A stretch of 64,000 nt of DNA from Clavelina lepadiformis (lineage: Eukaryota; Chordata; Ascidiacea; Aplousobranchia; Clavelinidae), in assembly GCF_947623445.1 (NCBI RefSeq), contig NC_135245.1:1123501-1187500 (forward strand). The letters run 5' to 3'. The first letter of the stretch is position 1, and each line of letters opens with the position of its first letter. Below the pieces are notes generated by a model, which did not search any database, had not been told where the DNA came from, and was given only the letters and a program-made list of their open reading frames with translations. Shown one piece after another: positions 44,740-56,888 of the stretch. The position numbers were made by a program, and so were the translations under genes.

Positions 44740-45941
44740 ACTAGTGTGTGCTGTGAAACTTAATTTTATGTAACTATAACGTGCCAATGTATATACTGTA
44801 TATTGAATAAGGCTATCACCATTTTTATTGCATAATCTGAATTTGTATTGCAAATGAAATTATTTAAATTTACCATTATCAATCATCAATCCATTAACCA
44901 ACAGTGTTTAATTTTGATTTAGGTACTATTACAATGCAACAAATTATGTCCCTATAGACATGTACATAATTAGTAAGATTTTAGCAGTGTATGACAAGTA
45001 GTAGACTTAGTATTGTGATATTTTTGTATTGTATATTAGTTGTAGCTATGTTTATGTTGAGAGTTTGAAATACCGATCTCATCAAGTGTGTTTTTGATAT
45101 TCTTGCGGAGACTAATTCTTGCCTTGATGCTAGTGCAATTAAATCTATTTCTAATATTGCTGTGTTTTAATCGCAGTTTAAGTATTTTAAGTAATTTGTG
45201 TTTGAACTAGCCAAACTTTTGCCATTGAAAAAATACGTGCAATATGTGTTGATTTTTGCCATTTTATTGCTGTCATAGTTGTTTGCAATCCATGTGATAT
45301 TGCCTTTTATCAGTAAGTGCAAGCGCCTAAACATGTGCGGCAGTTAGAAGTTTTGATATTTCTATGTCATAGAAATCTTACTAATTTGTGAACGTTATGC
45401 AATCAACTTGACATTATGAAATTGCACTATATACCGTTTATGAAATTTATCGTTAGCAAAATACTTATCTGACTCAAAATTATGACAAATATGATGCTAA
45501 TAAACTTTTCTTGTTTTAATTCCTTTACAATCTTGGCAGTGAACTAAGTGTGTATGTTTAGAAAGAAAACTTTTTTCACTCGATCTTTTCTATTTTCTTT
45601 TGCTGGTGTCGTTGCCATAAACCGGTGTTGATTTTTGTGCTAAATCGTTTGATTTAAAGTAACAGTTTTTCCAGTTAATTTCAATACTCGTCAGTTAGAT
45701 TTTATACATTATTATGCCCATTTGTAAATAAATAAAAGCGTGTTTGCACTGTTTCTTTTCATGTTCAGTAGAAAAGGTTTGAAAAGATAGAACAACAATC
45801 GGAATAGTTGAAGCTTGGAGAGCAACAATGACTATAGTGACGTCATAAAAGCAATTCTTTTTGAAAGTGGGTACAAGCGCGTAATAAAATTTTTTATCGA
45901 CATGTGTTGGTGAAATGTTCGTTTGATGTCAGGCAAGAAGC
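44740..45941. other. Spacer between the two tetraspanin genes
   Basis: Mostly 3' UTR and intergenic DNA. AATAAA motifs near 45491 and 45733 are candidate poly(A) signals for tetraspanin 1. No other gene is seen. The first exon of tetraspanin 2 is placed at the right end with modest confidence. Confidence 0.45.
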
Positions 45942-48256
45942 ATGCCAGTTATTCCAAAGAAAATAAGGTTAGCCTTACAGTATTACGTGTTAGTACACAA
46001 TCGTGCTAAGATTAAAAGTACAGTATACTAAAACGTCATCCGCACGGTTATGTATGGAAACTATGAGGTCGTTATACAATGCAACAACTACCGGTAATAT
46101 TAAACGTTTTGTGTGACGTAGCTGGGCTTGGATTGACGATGGTGAAGTCCCAAACAGAGAAGGCCGCGTCAGTTGCGCAAGATACGCGCTGGTTGTGCTC
46201 AATATATTCTTCCTCGTAAGTTAAAACCTGTCGGATTTGAATGCTAAAAAAATTCTAAAACTGCTCGATTTACTCAACCAAACTAACTGTTTCCGACATT
46301 TCACCGGTAGACTTTGGGTATTCTCCTCGTGTGCTTGGCGGTGTGGTTTCGTAGCCTGCCTGCCAACTGGAACGTCCTCGCTGTTTCAACCTCCACAAAA
46401 ACGCGCGAAGATGTGCACACGACCACCATGTTTGCTATAGCGGCAGGTTCAACGACGATTGCTGTTGCTTTTGTCGGCTTCTGTGGCGCAATTTCCAACA
46501 GCAAGTATGTCCTGGGAATGGTAAGATAAACTACGTGCAATGTCGTGCGGTTACGTAGCTTTATGTCTTGTTGATCTGAACGTCGCCTATTGTCCTCATA
46601 ATTTATCACCTGAACGTATTAGGCGTACAGTAGAGCTGCTGTTCCTTTCATAGTCACCTATAAGCAGGGCCACCATCTATTTGGGACCGAAAATAAGAAA
46701 AAATGACACAATTGTACAATTTAACTTACAATAAGGTAATAATTAATATAACAAATAGGTAATAATAATAATTACTATAAGGTAATAATTACTTTGACCT
46801 CCTCTGCTGATAAAATGGGATGCCGGAAAACAAGAAGAAAAAACTCGGTACTTAAAACTCTTCTACATTATTGTTAAAAATAAAATAAGGATGCAGGTTA
46901 AACTTAAAACATTTCTGAGAAATAAGGACTATTATATTTTGTAAGAGTTGGTCCCTGAAAATATACGGACAAATTTTAGAAATAAGAACGGTATGGAGGC
47001 CCTGCATATAGCTATTATCAATATAATAACAAATTAGTTTGGCTGCGCGGCCAAACGTCGTGATGTTTATGTTATCTGTGTCGTTTTGCAGTTTTTTCTA
47101 TTCATGGCTGTTCATTTCGTTTTACTCCTATCCGTTGGCGGCCTTGGAATATGGTTGCGGGCAAAAGTAAGAGAGTTCTTGAAATAAGGAGTTTCAGAAA
47201 ATGTGTTTGCTAGGAGTTTTACTTGTAACTATTAATTTCTTGAGCTAATAGTTATGTTTTGCTTTCGGCAAAATTTACTTTGGTTATAATGTAAGACGGC
47301 ATCTTTCCATAATGCTTTGCTGCTTCGTAGATTGTGGCCGATTCAACTTACCAACTACAGATGAGCTTCATTCGAGCATATTCAGGCGACCAGGCTGAGA
47401 ATGTAGAATCGGTAGCTTGGAAACACATGCAGAGTGACGTGAGTGATTGGGTTGTGAGTTTAAAGACAAATCGAAAGTGTGCCAACTAACAACTCATCTT
47501 ATTTGATGTTAATTGTCTCTCAACAATACTCAATTTGACATAATACACTTTAGCTAAAATGTTGTGGAGTTACAGCCAAAGATGGTTTCAAAGATTTCCG
47601 AAATCTTGACGTTGGACTCAAAGAAAACGGACAGAGCTTAAAGGGGGCGGCTTTCTGGAGACAAAATAACTTTACAAGTACCACTTTATCAGCTTACAAA
47701 TTCAACCTTCTCACTATAGAGTTTCAGATAGGCTGCGGCACTGTAGGCCTATAATGATAAATTTACATACGATTTAAAAGGTTTGTTAAATTCTGTTTAC
47801 GTTTAGATGTCCAATGGCCTGATAGCTGCTGCACAAGAAACGAAAACCGCTTTTACGTTGATCTAAACAAATGTCGACAAAACGAGTCGGCATCGGGGGC
47901 AAGATACGAAACGGTAACCGTCAGGTAGCGGAAAAGAAAATTGTAATGCTTTTAGTGACAAGATTTAGCCTAGACCATATTTTGCAGGGTTGCGAAGTTG
48001 CAATAGAAGTTTTACTGAACAATGATGTTCTGCTGCTCACCGTATTGGCAATTTTGCAGGTCATTATTGAAGTAAGTACTGGCGTTCCAGAACATTAAGA
48101 TTCTCTATCAGAATTAGGCTAGCCTAGACCTTTCTTTGCTTTCACCAGGCTGTGCACTTCTGTACTTTACGACAATTAGAAGCGGCCACTGTTGATGACG
48201 ACACTTCGACAATAACACTCTTCTCTTTTGAGAGAACCAGCATAACCAGCGTGTGA
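45942..48256 (+). CDS. Tetraspanin 2, tandem paralogue
   Basis: Exons 46122-46215, 46311-46520, 47092-47166, 47331-47438, 47554-47677, 47807-47913, 47988-48071 and 48149-48256 join in frame. A short first exon at 45942-45967 (MPVIPKKI, phase 2) is the best start I can find, giving 311 residues; this exon is tentative (about 0.4) because the second exon has no ATG in frame. Four membrane segments and a large loop with CCG (174-176), PDSCC (Cys220-221), Cys235 and Cys250 identify a tetraspanin. The N-terminus GAWIDDG...CARYALVVLN mirrors DAWSEDG...CTRYALVVMH of tetraspanin 1. The 210 bp third exon equals exons 2 and 3 of tetraspanin 1 (96 + 114), so one intron was lost here or gained there. The C-tail is 13 residues longer than in tetraspanin 1. 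Confidence 0.9.
46665..47004. mobile_element. MITE of the CAGGGTTACCAT family, reversed copy
   Basis: A 340 bp element in a tetraspanin 2 intron with ends CAGGGCCACCAT and ATGGAGGCCCTG. Its minus strand begins much like the element at 29813 (CCATACCGTNCTTATTT), so it is the same family inserted in the opposite orientation. Target duplication is degraded. Confidence 0.7.
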
Positions 48257-50645
48257 AAATGATTATCTATTATGCCATGTGCTGGTCGACTTGTTGAATG
48301 GGCCTGAATTGAAAGTTATTCATTTGTCAAATTGAAAAGATTAAAAACTCAATTGCAAATGATTGACTTTTATTTGCAGCGTTTGATCATGTCTTTTGAT
48401 GATTTTAAAGTAAAATAAGAAAAAAGATGATTTTAAAGTTGTCATAAATTAGGCATTTCTTAAAACTTCAACATCACGGTTGAGCTTCGGAAAACACCAG
48501 CTCACATTTCAATCGGGTTTGTTGAGGATGTCTTTCCAGCTTATAAGTATCACCTGCAAAGTTGTAGGATAAGTTCGTATCAAACACTAAAATATGCAAT
48601 GCTTTGGGGCCTCGAAAGCAACAACTTAACATGCTTTTAGTCGCGGGGGCAGACACTTGACCGTTGTAACTTAGTGTAATGATTTGAAAGTGGCTTATGA
48701 CAAATATGGTTCGTTGTTTGTATTACTTGTATGATGTAGTACACAACAACCGTGTTCGCCATAAAGACCGGCTTCATTGGCGGTTATTGTCACAATATGA
48801 GGGACTAGATATACATTGATTGTTGATGACTTGTTTTGCTTCTGCTTCGATGATCTGAGTTCTAGGGATGTGCCGCGAGGAAGATTATTCGGGTTCTTGC
48901 GAACCCGAATATCATGAAGGTCGACACGAACGAATCCCGAATATATTCGTATTAGAACCAAACCATAAAATTCCCTCCAAAAGTTGTCAAGTCTTGCTTC
49001 TAAAATGATCGACGTAATCGATAAACAAATCGCTTTCTTTCAAAAAGTAGTGTTTAAGAAACGATCGAAAAAGCAAAATCGTTAGGAATACGACCTTCAT
49101 TGTAAGTACTGCTGACGCTAGTTTAGCATTGTCGAGAAACTAGACCATCATTTTTTACAAAAGTCAATAAATTTATAAGTAATATTGTATTCGGGTTCGC
49201 CATTGTTGGTATTCGTGTTCGCCCGAATCTTCCATAAAGGCGATATTCGGCGAATCTATTCGGGTTTGGGTTCGTATCGGCCCATCCCTAATGAGTTCCC
49301 ATTTCTCAAACGGCGTGACTATGCTGTTAGTCGCTTAATTCTGTCTATAAATGATAAAGTTCCCATTTTATTTATTTATTATCAGACACAAAAGCTTTCA
49401 CCTTTGGGCAAAGCTTACTGCATGTTACATTGCGCAGTCGTAACAAGTGAGAGAAAGGATAAAAGGAAAGATTGTAAACATTACAACAGTATAAGTTATA
49501 TGTGGCACACCAGTTCAAGCGAGGTAATTTATTTGAACGTCATTAAGGAGAATTTAAGTTTGGTCAGCAATTGAATCGCAAGATCCCGAAACAAAATTTC
49601 AGCATTTAGTGACGTAACCGTCACAGGTTTTCCATTGCATTTAACCAAATAAATGCGGGTTCTGTATTTCGAATCAAAACCAACGCTTCATCCCCTTATC
49701 CTAGTCATTGCCACAGCATATTTTATTTCGTAAATGCAACGTAGTGTTTGTTTGAAATATGTCACTGTTTCATCGGCAACAATCATACGTTTGCAGCTAT
49801 TTTACCAAAGTTATAGCATTTGAGTTAAGATTTGCAAGAAACTGGGAAAATGGCTTCAAACGTACGATTGTTTTCGATGTAATAAGTTCTTTATTTGAAA
49901 TGCTGCCTCCGTTAGGATTTTGCGTTCTTGCTCATTGACATTGTGTAACAGCGGTTATCCACAAACTTGTTAGTAGCCTAATATTACATTTTGCTTTGGA
50001 TAAGGAGTTGTGTTAGGCAGGGTTTAGACTTGTTAAGTTGGTTGTCTATCAAATGCAACGACAAAATTAATTCAGAACAAGCAAAATAATTCCTTGGGGT
50101 CCAAACTAAAGTTGAACGAAAAATTTTGACAAACAGAAAAAATTTCAAGAACTGTCCTATCATAACCCAAAACTGATTTTCTCAGAAGATTTGATAAAAA
50201 TATGTCTTATATATAAATACTGGATAGCCAGCCGGTCACCTGAAAACTAGTTTAACTTTCCAATAAACATTTTTTAGAATATCCAAAAGATCACTAATTG
50301 AAGAAAATATTTAAACTGCACCTCAGTCTAATTACAACATAGAGTTTAGCTTTAGTTAAACCCTATAGAGTAGCTCAATCATATTTTTCACGTTCCCATA
50401 CCAGTTGTTTCAGAGTAATAATAATTATTGTTACATCACAATAATGTCGCGCAATATTTTTGTTCTGGGCAAAATAAATCGATAAAAAATATGACGCAAG
50501 ATTGCCGGTGCTAAGAAAAACTCAAAAAAGATTATAAAGTTGAACCACCATGCGGTCATGTCAAATACTATCCATCCCACATCCATGCAAAAGCAAAGAA
50601 AGCAGGCAGCATGACCGTGACAAGAGTGCATGAGAGGAAAGAATA
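48257..50645. other. Intergenic region between convergent genes
   Basis: Tetraspanin 2 (plus) and arginase (minus) converge here. The region holds one MITE (48863-49290) and otherwise AT-rich DNA. An ATTAAA near 48340 could be the tetraspanin 2 poly(A) signal. The open frame at 49185-49574 overlaps the MITE and has no recognisable domain. Confidence 0.45.
48863..49290. mobile_element. hAT-type MITE with near-perfect target duplication
   Basis: A 428 bp element with ends TAGGGATG and CATCCCTA. Sub-terminal ATTCGGGTT and AACCCGAAT motifs repeat in both orientations. Flanks CTGAGTTC (48855-48862) and ATGAGTTC (49291-49298) match at 7 of 8 bases. Confidence 0.82.
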
Positions 50646-53600
50646 TCAGTCATGAGGGTACCGCCTGTAGTCAGTGTCTCGCATACTTAGGCCCAGCGCG
50701 TGCTTTATAATTTCAACTGCGACTTCGGACGTTCTTTTTGCTTCTCTGAAATTTGATAATTCTGGATTTACTTCGACGAGATCCATAGCGCTCAAACACC
50801 CGGTCCTGGCGACTTCCTCGCAGATGTACATCCCCTCGCGGTAGGTAAGTCCTCCACGTACTGCAGGTAGAGGGAGGTAAAGATTAATACGTATGCCGGA
50901 CATTACTCATTAAAATTCTTGTGGCTTATCTAAATTTGTTCAAGATCACCAAAGAACATCACATTTTAACTTTTTACAACGCAAGTTACACCGTGACAGC
51001 TATTTGCAAGGTTATACCACTGCGGTAGTTTTCATAGTTAGCGGACAAGTTCTACTTTTTGTAAGCAAACCAAAAATGTAAAACATGCTATGTTGTATTT
51101 GGGATACGAAATCATATTTAAAATAAGCAGCAAGGTAGACCCCCAACCTCTCGTCCCTGTGGCTGGAGCGATTGATGGATCCAGGGAGTCGATGTCGAAA
51201 CTGAGGTGAATGGGACGATTCCCGCTAAAAAATTGAGGATAAGTCGGTGAGATTTAGCTAGTTTTAACCCGGAAAGGTTTCGTTAAAGCAGACAAGCGGA
51301 ATTCTACGAGAGGACTGAAAGTGAAAGATAACAAAAATCATTATGTACGTGTATTAGTTTCCCACAGGTCAGTAAGAAGTTTTAGAATTTGAAACGGTTA
51401 GAAGCCTTGGCAACTTGCTTGCCGGCTGGTAAGCATTAATGCGTTTTACAATTTAGCCACTAAACCAGGTCAGTCTATTCAAAGGATAAGACACAGCCTT
51501 GGGGGCAAGGTCCACATGCAAGGTATGATCAGGTATAATATGAGACAGAACTGCGGTTGTGTGTCGACCAACCTGGGGTTTATCATGTCAAGAATTTTCT
51601 CCATGCAGTGAGCGATTCCATTGCGATCGATCTCGCGAATGCTACAATGCGGAATGTTGTATCGCTTCATGATGGCTCTGAATAAATGAAAGCAAAGTTT
51701 TACAATTGCCTCAAGCCCAACGGGGATTTTGGAAAACACAAAGCTCACCAAGCAAATAACTTAAGTTTTAAACACATTCATCTTTACATGATAATTAATC
51801 ATTTATACAAAAGTTATTTTTTTACAACTGTGCATCTTTACTGTTACAATGCCAAAAATGAGGAAACAGCTCTTCAAATCATAAATACAATTCATCAGAT
51901 TGTATGACAAGTCAAATTTGACTCAGCGACATGAAATTAGTTACTCCCTGGTTAGTTGTTCTATACTACTTAGTCAGTTGAGGTAAACAACAACTCCATC
52001 AAAGAACGAGTTTAAAGGAATAAGCAATGACGTGGAATCAGTAAACTAGTAATAAAAAAGCTGCAAATAAGGCAACAAAATTCACGTTTGAATAAGATAA
52101 CTGAATAAGTTATTAGCAGGGGGCCGGTAACTAACTTCACGCCCGTGCACAGACTCACATTTCACCGGGGTCGATGTCTCGGATGGCGATGTACCCAAGA
52201 TTCGATGACGTAATACTGGAACAACACTTTTCACATAAACATCCTATAATGCGGTGAAGAGTGACGTAATAACGATAAAAACTTACCAAGGTTTGACCCA
52301 ATCAAATTCGGGAATACTGAGGCGCTGAAACAAACGTGAAAAATTAAATCATATCGTTCAGAAGGTTTTCTTTGTAAAAGAGTCATTTGATAACAACACG
52401 AAATATTGCACCAACCGAAGCTGACGTTAAACAGCAAAAAATGTACTCGATTTGTGCCCACTCATCATCTCACCTCGTTTTGCAAGTCATGCATGAGGAA
52501 GTGCAGGGGCATGCCGTGTATATTGCCACTAGGTGACGACACGGGGGTGTTCAAATCGGGGTGAGCATCCACCCATAAAACTGAAATATTTTCCCGTGCC
52601 CTCGCGTGCCCCGTAATTGTCCCGATCGCCGTACTTCAAAGATAACAAGAATTTATTTGGCCTAGGCCTCTAGGCAATATCCGGTTCATTATCCACAACA
52701 AGCACTATCGCGTAGTTAAGGGCTTATGACGTAACAATAGTAAAGCGTTAAAATAGAACATTCTTTATAAATGAATTGGATAAGCTCGCTACTAGCGGTT
52801 TCTTTGAGTCGTTTTAGTACACTTTATTTAACTGTTCTTTGTTTGTTCAAATATTTATTATCTAATCATACTATAGGTGTTTGTGCTTGACAAGCATGCC
52901 TGTATGTTACAGAGAAAAATTGTATATTTTCAACAACGGCGTTAACAAGTTAATGCGTATTATGGTGTCATGACTAAAAGAAATCTCCGGTTGAAATGCA
53001 AAAAATTCCAAGACTCACTGACATTACTTAACAGTTACTGCGTAATTGTCAACACCTTTCATATGATGCAATAGAACGTAAGACATAAGCGTTGTATGAC
53101 TCATCACATACCTATGATCGCCCCCAAGAGTGAGACAAACGTCGCAGCTTTTCAAAATATTTTCCACTGTGTCGGCAACCTGGACGAGAGGGAAGTTATG
53201 CATTATTACGTCATAAATCATATTCGATACTTGGTCGCTTATCTATTATCATTTTGGATATACTAGTAGCAGATTTAGAATTACATCGGAATGGAACCAC
53301 GAGTAACGATACTTATAAGATATGCAGACAAATACTTGCTTTGCTATTTGCTTGGGCAGTTGAAGTTGGGTTCCGAAGCGGGGTTTTTCCGGTTAAGTAA
53401 AAATCGGCGTGACCTTGAACGTAGCCGGCCTCTACGTCGCCAAAATCTTTTATGGTCATCCCTGAAGCATTATGGACAAGTTTGTTAAACGTGCAGCTGC
53501 TCCAGTATTCACATACTTGTCACTTTTAGTTGATAAAAACTATATGATGTTAAGGACCATGCGGCCGTTATGCTTCATCTTCAGTTTAAAACATAACTGA

Positions 53601-54151
53601 TATCATGTGATGCACATATTGGATGACAAACGTCACTTCCTTTTCTGATGAGTATTGCATGACTGGTATCGACAGCATTTTAACTAGCCACTTACCAACA
53701 TGGTGATCTAGGTGCTCGATCAATCCGGCTTTGCGAATCGCTTCGGGCCCAAACTGAACTCCGTGATTTCTCTGTTCAACCACAACAAAGCACATACATT
53801 TAGAGGACAATTTCAAGCCGATTTTTAACCTCAATTAAACGGCTAAACGCGATGTTTCTCCAGAGTCTGGTAGATAACTTGCGAATAAACTGTTTTGATT
53901 AACATCCTGTCAATCCTGTTAAGAAGCAAATAGATTAAATGACAGGATGACGCACAAACCTGTCCAGATTGAATTGGGGCGCCGAGTATTCCGATTTGAA
54001 CTCCGCCGTCGGTTTTATTGTGTGTGTTGAAATTTCTTCTGTGTAGGCCAGTGCCCTCGTGGTAATTTCTCCTCGACCCCCGTACATTGTCGACATTTTG
54101 CCGAAGCAGCGTCCGGCATTTACTCAGCAAGGTTCGAGTACTGCTCGCCAT
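50646..54151 (-). CDS. Arginase, probably mitochondrial
   Basis: Ten exons (54151-53960, 53771-53696, 53461-53340, 53179-53112, 52633-52474, 52324-52287, 52215-52159, 51677-51573, 51224-51148, 50860-50646) join in frame to 369 residues. It splits arginine into ornithine and urea with two Mn ions. Metal ligands are all present: His152 in GGDHS, Asp175, His177 and Asp179 in DAHPD, Asp283 and Asp285 in SFDID. The distances between them (23 and 104 residues) equal those in human arginase 1. GLTYREGMY and LVEVNPEL are also seen. The N-terminus MASSTRTLLSKCRTLLRQ, rich in Arg, Ser and Leu without acidic residues, suggests a mitochondrial signal as in arginase 2. The intron after exon 3 uses a GC donor (AAA|GCAAGT at 53339-53334); only this donor keeps frame. 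Confidence 0.95.
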
Positions 54152-56888
54152 TTTCACGACGCAGCCTTAGTTCAAAAGTAAACTGCTGTATCAGAAAGAC
54201 TACGACGTTCTGCCGCAATGGGCAATATTACTTTATCGCAGAGAATCTTCAGTAAAATAACAATGTCAGCAGGAAATCAAACACTAATAAATAAACCGCG
54301 CGCAACCAGACCAGAAAAGCAAAACAAATAGACAGGTATGCCGTCCAAAGTAGTTATTTCTCGTCCTTTCGATTTGCTGCAAGAATGAAACGACGCCAAC
54401 ATAATGGTTTGGCAGATTAACTGTGCAACATTTCTAAATAGTTTTCCATCGCTGTCAATTTTAATTCGTCTCTGTATGGTCTTTGTCGGTATCATTTCTA
54501 AATCGTTTATTCTGTGCTCTTTCTTTTGAAGGATTTTCTTCAATAGCCGACCGCCCGCTGGGTGACCCGGACACGACCTGATCTGTCTTTTACTGCTAGC
54601 TTCGATTTTTGGCTGAAAGGGTAACGTTTTAACAACTTTGGGTTATTTCAACTGACTTCATTTTGACATTTTCGCTACACGCTCACTCGATTTATTTCGC
54701 CATACCACAGCAAAAGTGTAAGAACTGCAGCAGACTAGCCTAGAAAATCATGTCCTACTGTAAAGTAAATTTTTAATGAACCCGCTCCCGTATTTGTGAC
54801 CGGAAACAGTCATGTATATCTCACTCAAAGTTTCGTCTAACTTCTATAGCGATATTATCCCGTCGTAAACTGCTCATTTTTACTAACGTCTACTTTAGCA
54901 AGCACTGCGCTACACGGTGCTGCCTTTCACGTGTTCACGTGTTTTCTATTGTAATTATAAGGCCGTGCTGTTTGTCACTGTAGGGCATGACCAATCATAC
55001 ACGTTGTGCGGTGACGTCGTTGAGCTTCAGAGGCATAGCCGCTTTTGATTGGTTGGGAAAAAGGAGTGTCTGGATAATTAGGGGCGGAGACGCAGGATTG
55101 GAATAATCCAAAACAAAAGGAAAATTCCACGACGTCAAGCTTCAAGACAATTATAATACAATTAACAAAGCTTCGACCTCTGCGACCAAAGCTTTCACAT
55201 CGTCTATATACGACGGCTACACTCTGGTTCCAAAACATATAAAAAAGCAACTTTTTGCCAGTGACGTGTAAAAAATTAATAATAATCTCAAAAGTGCAAA
55301 AAGCAGGTGCTTTCTTGTTTCAATGACAGTCGTACGTTCTAAGACAGGAAATACAAAGGTAACATGAAAGAAAAAGCGATATGCTTTTAAACTTTTCTAT
55401 CTATCTCTTCGTAAGCATGAAACATTTTAATTATACGTGTTAAACTTATGTCCAGTCCAACGTGACCGTCTATCTCCTGCTGTCTACAACTCAATGGGTT
55501 AGCATCGCTAGAATAGTTTATAAATGTTCTTGTAAATACTTTAGTAGGCTGTCTTTTTCATCTTACTGTTTTCATGATAAAACAATACATTCAGCAGACA
55601 GCAGAAGCTGGTACAACCTGACCGATTTGAAAGGAGTTAGACGGCAAATTTCGGCTGATGAACTGTTACGTAAGCCAGGATATACTGCCACCTGCCCACT
55701 TGACTTCGAGATCAAACGTTCAGCTTTGAACAATGACTAGGTCGCTTAGAGGTGCGACCACATTGGTACCAACTTGCTACAGACAAATACTTTAATCCTG
55801 GCCCAAACAAAAGCAGCCTAGCTGGCTAGTATGAGACAAAATGATAGCCTAAAATGATGGCCCTAAATAGAAACCTGGCATCAGAGACCACTTCACTTAC
55901 AGATGCTGCAATCAACTATTCGACTTCCCTCTGGAGTGTTCGTGGCATGATTTTGAGAAATTTGCTTCGCAACATAATTAAAAAATTCATATATATTTAA
56001 ACTTTGCTGCCAATTTTCAACTCCCGTTGTTTCTTTGTTTACCTTCAAATCATTAAAAAGTAGCAGGAAGTGACGTCACATGTGGGCTAGTTTTGACCTG
56101 GAGTAACCGGTAGCTACCGTATTTATTCGATTGTAAATTGATTGATTGATTGATTCGTTCGATTTTTACGGCATACATTTTTATCAAACCGAAATTGTTG
56201 TAGGCACTATACTTGCTCTATCAGAAGCGATTTAAAGTTCTAATGAAGCTTACTCTACCTTAGTCCCATAGTACAAGCGGCTTACAAATTACATCGTATT
56301 AACTGAGGTAACATACTTGGGTAATAAAGATTATTTAAGTGAGACATAAATAATCAAGTCTCGCAAATGCTTGACAGAAGTTAGACCTCAATATATCTTT
56401 GCTGTTATTGAAAATGTGAGGGCATCTTTGTATTCGTCAATTTAAGGTTACTCCGGGTCATGCCCGCGGGTTACGTCCAAATCTACAATCTAAAAGTCCT
56501 AAATCATCAGAGTTTCTAAAATTGCTTTTTGCGGAAGAATCTCTTAAGGTTGCGGTTTGCAACTATGCAGACGTCTTCAGAAACGTATTGGTCAATGAAA
56601 TGGACGAATTTTTTTATTTTTTTTTTTGATTTTCCTGCTGTGGTTGCTTTAAATTTAAATCTTCTTCCATTGCCTTGAATTTAAGAGTGCACAGTTGTGC
56701 CGACGTTCGACAAAAACAAGGAATTCAATTTGTTTGAAATTCACTAGACTGGAAGGTTTATTAAATTACTATTATGCAGTATATTTTCATTTTGTGCAAA
56801 AATACCTGAAGAAACTACAGCAGTAAAACGCCTCCAATATTGCAAATACATCATCTACGCAAACTACTAACTGCACCGACTACATTCG
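54152..56888. other. Spacer between arginase and BTBD7
   Basis: This contains the arginase promoter (next to 54152) and the BTBD7 3' flank. No other gene is supported: open frames at 54277-54543, 54975-55250 and 55462-55740 have no recognisable domain. A short T-run with poly-T of about 14 lies near 56611-56627. Confidence 0.4.
56757..56762 (-). terminator. Polyadenylation signal of BTBD7 (AATAAA on minus strand)
   Basis: TTTATT on the plus strand gives AATAAA on the minus strand, 127 bp past the BTBD7 stop at 56889. Confidence 0.6.

Noticed and set aside
49185-49574. 129-codon plus-strand open frame
   Set aside because: Overlaps the right end of a MITE and has no recognisable domain.
53181-53221. 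Arginase exon beginning upstream of VADTVEN (MIYDVIMHNF)
   Set aside because: The acceptor TCGTCCAG just before GTTGCC gives a gap-free arginase alignment, so the upstream residues are intron.
55462-55740. 92-codon plus-strand open frame
   Set aside because: No domain, no neighbouring exons, and short enough to arise by chance.
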